Of a stretch of 15,685 bases of DNA, positions 6,196 through 13,930 are shown piece after piece. Each line of letters starts with the position of its first letter. The stretch's first letter is position 1. Where the stretch lies: the NCBI GenBank assembly GCA_015265235.1, contig JABZYJ010000031.1, positions 1-15,685 of the forward strand, given 5' to 3'. The stretch comes from Selenomonas sp. (lineage in GTDB: Bacteria; Bacillota; Negativicutes; Selenomonadales; Selenomonadaceae). Position numbers and translations under genes: made by a program. The notes beneath the pieces were generated by a model that had not been told where the DNA came from, ran no database searches, and worked only from the letters and a program-made list of their open reading frames with translations.

Positions 6196-8103
6196 TTGAA
6201 TATCCCGCATTATCCACTGACTGCTGTGGTCGGGCAGGAGCACGCGACACGCGCACTTGCGGCTGTATTGGTGAACCCGCGTGCCGGCGCCCTTCTGATC
6301 TCCGGTACGAGCGGAACGGCAAAATCCGTCCTTGTCCGTGCGGCAGCACCCTTTACGGTGACGGGACGCATGGCGGAACTGCCGCTCGGTGCGTCGGAGG
6401 ATATGATCTTCGGCACGATCGACATGGAGGCTGCCCTGCAGCAGGGAGAACGACGCCTGCGGCACGGGCTTCTTCATCGTGCACGCAATACCTTCCTCTA
6501 TATGGACGAGGTGAATCTCCTGCGCGAGGACATTCTGTCCACGGTTCTGAAATGTGCGGAGGATCGATTCTTTCGCCTTGAGCGAGACGGGCTTTCATTT
6601 ACCGAAGAAGTTTCCTATACCCCTGTCGGCACGATGGATCCCGCAGAGGGGACGCTCCGCCCCACGCTGCTGGATGCCTTCGGACTTTTTGTGTCGATGG
6701 AGGATGTGACTGACCCTGCACAGCGCAGGGAGATCGCCGCACGGGTGCTCGCCTTTGAGCGCGACCCGGCGGCGTTTCGTGCGTCCTATGCCACGCAGGA
6801 GGAGGAATTCGCGGCCGCGATTTGCCGTGCACGTGAGCTCCTGCCGCGCGTGGCGGTGCCGTCTGCCATTCTGCACTTTGCGGCCGCCTGCGTCCTACGT
6901 GCGCACTGTGTCGGCAACCATGCGGAGATCTATCTCATCGAGGCAGCGCGTGCGCTTGCGGCACTCGCGGGCAGGGCATTCGTTATGCCCATGGATGTGG
7001 AGGAGGCGGCGGAGTTTGTACTCGTGCATCGGATGAGCCGCCCGCAGGAGGAACAGCAGCCACCGCCTGACAACACGAATGTGCCGGAGCAGGGCAATAG
7101 CGATGTACCGGATGACGCGCAGGATCCGCTTCCGCCGCAGGATGAGGGCGCAGCGGATGAGCGGCAGGAGCCCATGCAGGGCGATGAACAGCAGAACGCC
7201 TCGCAGGATGAGATGGATGATGCACCGCCCTCGGAGGAGGATACTTCCAGCGGCGACGCGGAGGATTGCATTGCCGCCCCACTCGAAGGGATCATGGCGC
7301 GCCTCTCGCTTCTTTCCATGACGATGCGTGCACAGGGCGGAAAGAGCGGCAAGCGTGACATCCTCCAAACGCATACAGCGGATGGGCGCGGGCTGCGAAC
7401 GGAGATGCCGCGTGCCGGCCGCCGCCCCGATCTCGCACTCTCTGCGACACTGCGCGCAGCCGCACCCCATCAGCATATCCGCCATGGCAGTCCGGCGGTT
7501 GTCATTCGCCCCGAGGATGTGCGCGTCTGGGTACGGGCAAAGCGCACAGCAACGAACATTCTCTTCCTCGTCGATGCCAGCGGCTCGATGGGCGCACGTG
7601 AGCGTATGCGCACGGTGAAGGGCGCGATTCTATCCCTCTTGCAGGAGGCGTATCAAAAGCGGGATCGCGTGGGGCTCATTGTCTTTCGGCGCGATCGTGC
7701 AGAGACCCTCCTGCCGATGACGCGCAGCGTGGAACTGGCGGAAAAGCAGCTGCGCGCGCTGCCGACGGGCGGACGAACCCCGCTTGCCGAGGGGCTTGCC
7801 CATGCCCTGCAGATGCTGCATGAGCTGGAGCGCAGGGGCGGCGGGAAAAATGTTCTCGTGCTGGTCACGGATGGTCGGGCGAACGCCAAAGAGGGGGATG
7901 CGGGCGTGCAGCGCGCCTTGCGGGCGGCGGAGGAGGTTGCCGAGACACAGGCGCTCAGTCTTGTCCTTGATACGGAGCGCGCCGTCCCGCGCGTCGGTAT
8001 TGCGCCGGAGCTCGCCCGCCGCATGGACGCACGATATTACACATTGGAGCAGCTCTCGGCAGAGGGCGTGCTTGAGATTGTCCGCGCATCCCGCAGGCGA
8101 TAG
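6196..8103 (+). CDS. Chelatase subunit D: AAA+ domain plus acidic linker plus VWA domain (ChlD/BchD-type)
   Basis: This is the second AAA+ subunit of the chelatase, 635 aa. The start is TTG 6196, supported by GGAGG 7 nt upstream and by the family's opening IPHYPLTAVVGQEHA. The N-terminal AAA+ domain has an intact Walker A (GTSGTAKS, residues 37-44) and Walker B (FLYMDEVNLL, Asp104/Glu105), whereas many BchD proteins have degenerate ones. Residues about 285-355 are a Pro/Gln/Asp/Glu-rich linker, as in BchD. The C-terminal integrin-like VWA domain has a complete MIDAS: DASGS (Asp460, Ser462, Ser464), Thr528 in GGRTPL, and Asp559 in VTDGR. In the family the MIDAS contacts the large chelatase subunit. 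It sits between the I-type and CobN-like genes, as expected for one complex; 18 nt separate its stop from cobN. Confidence 0.92.
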   Translation: MNIPHYPLTAVVGQEHATRALAAVLVNPRAGALLISGTSGTAKSVLVRAAAPFTVTGRMAELPLGASEDMIFGTIDMEAALQQGERRLRHGLLHRARNTFLYMDEVNLLREDILSTVLKCAEDRFFRLERDGLSFTEEVSYTPVGTMDPAEGTLRPTLLDAFGLFVSMEDVTDPAQRREIAARVLAFERDPAAFRASYATQEEEFAAAICRARELLPRVAVPSAILHFAAACVLRAHCVGNHAEIYLIEAARALAALAGRAFVMPMDVEEAAEFVLVHRMSRPQEEQQPPPDNTNVPEQGNSDVPDDAQDPLPPQDEGAADERQEPMQGDEQQNASQDEMDDAPPSEEDTSSGDAEDCIAAPLEGIMARLSLLSMTMRAQGGKSGKRDILQTHTADGRGLRTEMPRAGRRPDLALSATLRAAAPHQHIRHGSPAVVIRPEDVRVWVRAKRTATNILFLVDASGSMGARERMRTVKGAILSLLQEAYQKRDRVGLIVFRRDRAETLLPMTRSVELAEKQLRALPTGGRTPLAEGLAHALQMLHELERRGGGKNVLVLVTDGRANAKEGDAGVQRALRAAEEVAETQALSLVLDTERAVPRVGIAPELARRMDARYYTLEQLSAEGVLEIVRASRRR

Positions 8104-8121
8104 AATCAGGAGCGGTACGAT

Positions 8122-11100
8122 ATGAGGATTGCAGTCTACACCAACATCCTGCGCGTGCATGTGCTCGCACGCCGCTGTGCAGCGTATATGGAAGAGCCGG
8201 AGGTACGTGTGTGTGCCGTCGACGGCATGGACCGCTGGGAGGAAATGCGCGCGGCGGCAGATCTCCATCTCTTTCTCTGGATGGGCACAGGGCTGGACAA
8301 CGATTTTTTGAAGCAGGCATCGCGTGATTTGCAGAAACGTCGGATGCTGCATCTGATTGTCGTGGACAATGCGGAGCATGACAAGGTGACGTATGGCTTC
8401 TCGGAGGAGCAGATTCAGCGGACGTGGGCGTATTTTCGCTATGACGGCGAGGCGAATATGTGCAATCTCTTCCGCTGGCTCGGCAGAGAATTCGGAGGGC
8501 TTTCCTGCACGGCAGAGCCGCCCACACCGCTCGCATGGAACGGTGTCTATCATCCGGCATGGGCGGGAGATCCCGAGGACATCGCGGGCTATCTCGGCGT
8601 GCATTACGTGGAGGGGCGCCCGACGGTCGGCGTGATCTTCTATCGCTCGGAGTGGATTACGGGAGATTTTACCTATCACACGGCACTCATCCGTGCGATT
8701 GAGGCGGAGGGGATGAACGCCGTCGCCGTGTTCTCGAACGCCTATCGCGACGCACGCGTGGAATCTCCGACCCTGATGGAAGCAATCGAAAAATATTTTT
8801 GCAGGGATGGAGCGCTCTATGTCGATGTTATCATCAGCACGATGAAGTTCTCTCTCAAGGCAGGCGGTACGCGTCCTGAGGATCTCTATGCGCTCGGTGT
8901 GCCCGTTCTTGAGGCGTATACCGTGCTCGCGTCAAAGGAGGAGTGGGAGCGCTCTCCGGCGGGGCTCGATCCGATGGAAGTCTCGATGAGCGTCGCCATG
9001 CCGGAGTTTGACGGTGTGATCCACGCCGTTCCGATTGCGGCAAAGGTACGCGATGAGGCCGGCGAGGTCAGCTATGCGCCGCTGGATGAACGCATGGAGC
9101 GGATGGCACGCAAGGCGCGAAAATGGGCAGCGCTGCGCCATAAGCCGAACGCGGAGAAGAAAGTTGCGATTGTCTTTCACAACTATCCCGCGACGAATGC
9201 AAACATCGGCAGCGCGGCGGGACTGGACTCACCCGAGAGTGTCCTCTCTTTGCTGAGGGCAATGGAGCGGGCGGGCTACGTCATGGAGGAGATCCCGGAG
9301 AGCAGCAAGGCGTTCATGAAGCTGCTGACGGATCATGCGACCAATGACCGCCGCTTTATGACGACGGAGCAGGCAAAGTCTGCCGATGGACAGCTGACAG
9401 CAGCACAGTACGGCGCCTTTTTCACGGAGCTGCCGGAACAGGTGCGCACACAGCTCGAGCGAGACTGGGGCGATGCGCCCGGTGATGTGTTCAATTACGA
9501 TGGAACACTGCTCATCCCGGGCACGCTGAACGGGAATATCTTCATCACGGTGCAGCCCCCACGCGGCTTTGGTGAGGATCCCGGCAAGCTGCTCCACTCG
9601 CCGGACGCCGCTCCCACACACCACTACATCGGCTACTATCACTGGCTCCGCGATATCTGGCAGGCGGATGCGGTCATTCACGTCGGGACGCACGGCTCCC
9701 TCGAGTGGCTGCCGGGCAAGAGCACGGCGCTCTCGAACCGCTGCTGGCCGGATGTGTCGCTGGGCGACCTGCCGGATATCTATCCCTACTGGATCACGAT
9801 TGTCGGGGAGGGGATTCAGGCGAAGCGGCGCGGTGCGGCGTGCCTCATCAGTCATCTCTCGCCGCCGATGGAGCTTGCGGGGGAGTTTGAGGAGATCGGA
9901 GAACTGGAACAGGCGCTCGATGAGTACGTCCATTTTCGCGCAGCACAGCCGGACAATATCGAGGCGGCACAGGAGCTTGTCCGTGAGAAAGCTGCCGCCT
10001 GCCACTTCGAGGGAGAAATCGACGAAGGCGATTCTTTTGACGACTATGCCGATGCCCTCCACAACTATGTGACCGACCTCAAGAATATGCAGATTCGCAC
10101 GGGGCTGCACATCCTCGGACGTGCGCCTGCGGGCGAGGCGCTGATCGATTTCCTGTGTGCGCTCGTGCGCATGGAGCATGGCGGGGAGAAATCCCTTGTC
10201 CGTCTTGTGGCCGAGCAGTCGGGGTACGACTATGAGGAGCTGCTCACACACAGTGAGCGCATGACGGCGGATGGCATGACCTATGGGCGAAAGCTGGACG
10301 CTGTCGAGACAGATATGCGTGCGCTTATCTCTTTCCTTGCGGCGCATGACTATGCACCGGAGGCCGTCGCGCGGGCGATGGAGCTGCCCGTGATAGCCGG
10401 CTCCTCGGAGGAGATGCACGCCGCCTTTGCCCATGCGCTGCATGAGGTCGTGGAGGATATGGTGCCGCGCCTGCGCCGTACGGAGGGGGAGATCACGGAG
10501 ACGCTGCGTGCGCTCACGGGGCGTTACATCGAGCCGAGCCCTGCGGGCGCACCGACGACAAACGGCGTCGATGTACTGCCGACGGGGCGCAATTTCTACG
10601 GGCTCGATCCGCGCTGTATGCCGACGCCCGCTGCATGGGAGTATGGCAAACAGCTGGGGGATGCGCTCATCGAGCAGTATATCAGCGATGAGGGGCGCTA
10701 TCCCGAGGCGGTCGGCATCGTCTTCTGGGCGGGCTCGAACATGCGCAGTCATGGACAGTGTATCGCGGAGCTCTTCTACCTCATGGGCGTGCGCCCTGTC
10801 TGGCGGCGTCCGTCGCAGCGTGTCTGCGGGCTTGAGATCATCCCCCTCGCAGAGCTCCAGCGACCGCGCATCGACGTGACGGCACGCATCAGCGGGCTGT
10901 TCCGTGATGCAGTGCCGAACGCCATACGCTGGGTGGATCAGGCGGTGCGCATGGTGCGCGATCTCGACGAAAGCGATGAGGAGAACTATGTACGCAAGCA
11001 TGTCCTCTCCGATACGGCATGGCTTAAGGAGCAGGGCGAGACGCAGGAGAGTGCGTGGGAACGCGCCTCCGTACGCATCTTTGGCGACCCGCCGGGGGTA

Positions 11101-11805
11101 TATGGTGCAGGTGTCGCCGACCTACTCGAGTCAAAGGCATGGGAGACTCTCGACGATCTCGCCGCGGTCTATACGCGGTTCTCGGGAACGGCATACGGCG
11201 GCGACGGAATGGCACGCGCGTATGATCCTGAGGTCTTTCAGCGCCGCATGGCGGGGCTGGATGTCACGGTAAAAAATGAGGATACGCGTGAGACGCACAT
11301 GTTCAGCTCGGATGACTACAACGCCTACCACGGCGGTATGATTGCGACTGTGCGGGCGCTGACGGGCAAGGCACCGCGCTCCTATACGGGCGATTCGAGC
11401 GACCGGCAGCGCATTGTCCTGCGCAGCGTTGCGGAGGAGGCGGCGCGCCTGTTCCGTGGGGAGGCGATGAATCCGAAGTTCATCGAGGGGATGAAAAAGC
11501 ACGGCTACAAGGGAGCCTCCGATCTCGCCAACTATCTGGCGCACAGCTACCAGTGGGATGCGACGAGTGCCGTGATGAAAGACTGGATGTACGAGGGCTA
11601 CGCGCGCAAATATGTCCTCGATGCGGGGATGCAGGAGTGGATGCAGGAGGTCAATCCGTGGGCGCTCCACCGCATGGCAGAGACCTTGCTTGAGGCACAG
11701 CAGCGCGGCCTGTGGAACGCCTCACAGGAAACGCTGGACGAGTTGCGCAGCCTCTATCTCTCCATTGAGGGGGATTTGGAGGAACGGGCGGAGGGCAGTA
11801 TATGA
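8122..11805 (+). CDS. cobN: CobN/BchH-type large subunit of an ATP-dependent tetrapyrrole metal chelatase
   Basis: This is the porphyrin/corrin-binding catalytic subunit, 1227 aa, close to the usual length of CobN. ATG 8122 has AGGAG 9 nt upstream. The family core HVGTHGSLEWLPGKS (from His520) is followed by DLPDIYPYWITIVGEG and QAKRRGAACLISHL; further CobN-like blocks are GLDPRCMPTPAAWEYG, GIVFWAGSNMRSHG and FGDPPGVYGAG, and the C-terminus has EWMQEVNPWALHRMAETLLEA. CobN inserts cobalt into hydrogenobyrinate diamide in the aerobic B12 route, BchH inserts magnesium into protoporphyrin, and related proteins (HmuS) in anaerobes have been linked to removing iron from heme. An anaerobe making B12 would normally use CbiK/CbiX, so this protein may act on another tetrapyrrole. 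Genes for both ATPase partners lie directly upstream and a NifH-like gene 18 nt downstream. Confidence 0.92.
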   Translation: MRIAVYTNILRVHVLARRCAAYMEEPEVRVCAVDGMDRWEEMRAAADLHLFLWMGTGLDNDFLKQASRDLQKRRMLHLIVVDNAEHDKVTYGFSEEQIQRTWAYFRYDGEANMCNLFRWLGREFGGLSCTAEPPTPLAWNGVYHPAWAGDPEDIAGYLGVHYVEGRPTVGVIFYRSEWITGDFTYHTALIRAIEAEGMNAVAVFSNAYRDARVESPTLMEAIEKYFCRDGALYVDVIISTMKFSLKAGGTRPEDLYALGVPVLEAYTVLASKEEWERSPAGLDPMEVSMSVAMPEFDGVIHAVPIAAKVRDEAGEVSYAPLDERMERMARKARKWAALRHKPNAEKKVAIVFHNYPATNANIGSAAGLDSPESVLSLLRAMERAGYVMEEIPESSKAFMKLLTDHATNDRRFMTTEQAKSADGQLTAAQYGAFFTELPEQVRTQLERDWGDAPGDVFNYDGTLLIPGTLNGNIFITVQPPRGFGEDPGKLLHSPDAAPTHHYIGYYHWLRDIWQADAVIHVGTHGSLEWLPGKSTALSNRCWPDVSLGDLPDIYPYWITIVGEGIQAKRRGAACLISHLSPPMELAGEFEEIGELEQALDEYVHFRAAQPDNIEAAQELVREKAAACHFEGEIDEGDSFDDYADALHNYVTDLKNMQIRTGLHILGRAPAGEALIDFLCALVRMEHGGEKSLVRLVAEQSGYDYEELLTHSERMTADGMTYGRKLDAVETDMRALISFLAAHDYAPEAVARAMELPVIAGSSEEMHAAFAHALHEVVEDMVPRLRRTEGEITETLRALTGRYIEPSPAGAPTTNGVDVLPTGRNFYGLDPRCMPTPAAWEYGKQLGDALIEQYISDEGRYPEAVGIVFWAGSNMRSHGQCIAELFYLMGVRPVWRRPSQRVCGLEIIPLAELQRPRIDVTARISGLFRDAVPNAIRWVDQAVRMVRDLDESDEENYVRKHVLSDTAWLKEQGETQESAWERASVRIFGDPPGVYGAGVADLLESKAWETLDDLAAVYTRFSGTAYGGDGMARAYDPEVFQRRMAGLDVTVKNEDTRETHMFSSDDYNAYHGGMIATVRALTGKAPRSYTGDSSDRQRIVLRSVAEEAARLFRGEAMNPKFIEGMKKHGYKGASDLANYLAHSYQWDATSAVMKDWMYEGYARKYVLDAGMQEWMQEVNPWALHRMAETLLEAQQRGLWNASQETLDELRSLYLSIEGDLEERAEGSI

Positions 11806-11823
11806 GTAAGAATAGGTGAGCTT

Positions 11824-12636
11824 ATGAAAAAAATTGCGTTCTATGGCAAGGGTGGCATCGGCAAATCCACGACAGCCGCGAATGTGTCTGCGGCATTTGC
11901 CCAGATGGGGCGGCGTGTCTGCCAGATTGGCTGCGATCCGAAAAACGACTCGACCCGTCTGCTGCTCGGGCGTATTGCCCCGTCCACGATCCTCGATCTC
12001 GAGCGTGAGAAGAAGGGCGCGGCACTCACGCTTGACGACATCGTGCACGAGGGTGCCGGCGGCGTGCGCTGTATCGAGGCGGGCGGTCCCGATCCGGGGG
12101 TCGGCTGTGCCGGGCGCGGGATCATCGTGGCACTTGAGCGCCTGAAGGCACTTCATGCCTTTGACGATTTGGATGTCGTACTCTACGATGTCCTCGGCGA
12201 TGTGGTCTGCGGCGGATTTGCCGTCCCCATTCGCGAGGGGTACGCCGAGGAGATCTACATCGTCTCCTCGGGCGAGCTCATGTCGCTGTATGCAGCGAAC
12301 AATATTGCAAAGGGCGTGTGCCGCTTTGCTGCGCGCGGTGCAGTAAAGCTTGGCGGCATCATCGGCAACGGGCGCGACGTGCACAACGAGCGCGAACTCC
12401 TTGCGGCGTTTGCCGCGCGTATCGGGACGCAGCTCATCACCTATATCCCGCGTTCGCGCGCCGTGCACGAGGCGGAGATCCATCGGCAGACGCTCATTGC
12501 CTACGCACCGGAGTCAGAGCAGGCGCAGTACTACAAGGAACTCGCGCACGCGATTGATACGAATGAAATGCTGACCGTGCCGACGCCGATGGCGTTCGAG
12601 GAGCTCGAGGAACTGGTGGAGAGCTATGGGGATTGA
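11824..12636 (+). CDS. NifH/BchL-like iron protein (ATP-dependent electron donor of a nitrogenase-like reductase)
   Basis: This is a homodimeric P-loop ATPase that should carry a bridging [4Fe-4S] cluster and pass low-potential electrons to the two component-1-like proteins encoded next. It has 270 aa from ATG 11824, preceded by AGGTGAG at close spacing. The Walker A/deviant P-loop is GKGGIGKST (residues 8-16). Both cluster cysteines are present: Cys95 in GVGCAGRG, with Arg98 at the place of NifH's ADP-ribosylated arginine, and Cys129 in DVLGDVVCGGF. GCDPKNDSTRLLLG is also typical. It is somewhat shorter than nitrogenase NifH. Its last 11 nt overlap the following gene. Known relatives include NifH, BchL/BchX, CfbC and MarH; the neighbouring chelatase genes favour a tetrapyrrole-reductase role. 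Confidence 0.93.
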   Translation: MKKIAFYGKGGIGKSTTAANVSAAFAQMGRRVCQIGCDPKNDSTRLLLGRIAPSTILDLEREKKGAALTLDDIVHEGAGGVRCIEAGGPDPGVGCAGRGIIVALERLKALHAFDDLDVVLYDVLGDVVCGGFAVPIREGYAEEIYIVSSGELMSLYAANNIAKGVCRFAARGAVKLGGIIGNGRDVHNERELLAAFAARIGTQLITYIPRSRAVHEAEIHRQTLIAYAPESEQAQYYKELAHAIDTNEMLTVPTPMAFEELEELVESYGD

Positions 12637-13930
12637 GGTCAAACGCGTCGGAGTGCGCCGCACGAACTGCAGCTGCAGCATGCCTGGTGTCTGGCGTGCG
12701 CTCTCCTTCGTGCGTGGTGCGCTCGTCGTCTTTCACAGTCCGCGCCCATGCGCCCACATCGCGCACGGGATGGACGTGAGCAGCTTTCATCGGCTGACGG
12801 CGGCGGGCACATCGGTGCGGCTCTCTCCTGTGCCGCTACTGACGAGTGGGCTTAGCGAGAACGAGGCGGTCTTTGGCGGCGAGGAGCGTCTGCGGGAGTG
12901 CATTCGCTTTGCCGCGCAGAAATATCATCCGCAGGCGGTGTTTATTGCAAACTCCTGCGTCAGCGGTGTGATCGGCGACGATACACAGGCGATCGCGGCA
13001 GAGATGGAGGAGGAACTGGGGCTCCCGGTCACGGCAGTCTCGGCACACGGCTTTCTCGATGGAGAGTACTATGCAGGCTATCTCGATGCTGCACGGGCAC
13101 TCGTGGATCGTTTTATGCAGCCCGCCGAACGCAAGGAAGGAACCGTGGTGCTCCTCGGCGACTGCGGGGGGATGCACGGCGAATATGTCAAGGAACTGCG
13201 GCGGCTGCTCTCCCTGCTCGGCCTGCGCGTGACGGGACAGTTCCCATCCTATCTCGCGCTCGATGAGCTGCAGGCGGTGCCGGAGGCGGAGCTCGTCATC
13301 CTGCTCGGCCGCCGCATGGACGACGAGAAGCAGGCGCAGCTGGCAGCACTCGCCGCGCATATCAGAGAGCGTCTTGGCACACCCTATCTTGCTGATGTCT
13401 ACGCAGTGGGGGCGGAGGAGACGGCGCGGTGGCTGCGGCGTGTCGGTCAGATCTGTCATTGCGAGGAGGCGGCGGAACGCGCCATTACGGCGGAGGAGGC
13501 TTCCTTTTCCGCTGCCGTGGAAAAGGCACGCAATGATCTTGCGGGACGCAGATGTGCCCTTGCCATCGGCCGTGACCTCACATGGTTCCAGCCGGAGATC
13601 GTTTTGCGGCTCTTGGACAAGGCGGGGATTGAACTGGACGGCATCGTCCTGCTGGACTGCTTCATGCCCGAGCGGCGTGCGGTGATGGAAGAGGAACTGC
13701 AGCGCCGCACCGATGTCCCCATTCATCATGAGGGGGATGTTGCGGCAGAGGAGCTGCTGCACCGTGTGGATTTTGTCCTCACGACACATGAACTCGTCGA
13801 TACGAAGCTGCGCCAGCTCTTCCTTGCGCTGCTGCCGTCGGTCGGCTGGTCGATGGAGCGCCGCCTGCTGGATGATATGCGGCGGATTCTGCATCGGCAC
13901 GAGAGCAGGGGAGGGCTGATCTATGGATGA
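12626..13930 (+). CDS. Nitrogenase component-1-like protein (NifD/BchN-type), first subunit
   Basis: This is a catalytic-component protein of the NifD/NifK superfamily, 434 aa, nearer in size to BchN than to NifD. ATG 12626 lies inside the iron-protein gene and has GGTGGAG upstream. The N-terminal third carries Cys15/Cys17, Cys42 (SPRPCAHIAHG) and Cys111 (ANSCVSGVIGDD), plus NEAVFGGEERL, which matches the ND(E)-x-VFGGE motif of the family. The Cys17-Cys42-Cys111 spacing (25 and 69) resembles the P-cluster cysteines of NifD (26 and 66). No equivalent of the FeMo-cofactor cysteine or histidine motifs can be seen. ICHCEEAAERA (from about residue 275) adds a C-x-C pair of unknown role. It overlaps the next gene by 8 nt, so a heterotetramer with it is likely. 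Confidence 0.88.
   Translation: MGIEVKRVGVRRTNCSCSMPGVWRALSFVRGALVVFHSPRPCAHIAHGMDVSSFHRLTAAGTSVRLSPVPLLTSGLSENEAVFGGEERLRECIRFAAQKYHPQAVFIANSCVSGVIGDDTQAIAAEMEEELGLPVTAVSAHGFLDGEYYAGYLDAARALVDRFMQPAERKEGTVVLLGDCGGMHGEYVKELRRLLSLLGLRVTGQFPSYLALDELQAVPEAELVILLGRRMDDEKQAQLAALAAHIRERLGTPYLADVYAVGAEETARWLRRVGQICHCEEAAERAITAEEASFSAAVEKARNDLAGRRCALAIGRDLTWFQPEIVLRLLDKAGIELDGIVLLDCFMPERRAVMEEELQRRTDVPIHHEGDVAAEELLHRVDFVLTTHELVDTKLRQLFLALLPSVGWSMERRLLDDMRRILHRHESRGGLIYG

Noticed and set aside
9229..11001. A 590-codon open frame on the minus strand
   Set aside because: It lies entirely inside the CobN-like gene, has no recognisable motif, and is expected as an antisense shadow in GC-rich coding DNA. 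The + strand frame carries clear CobN motifs throughout.
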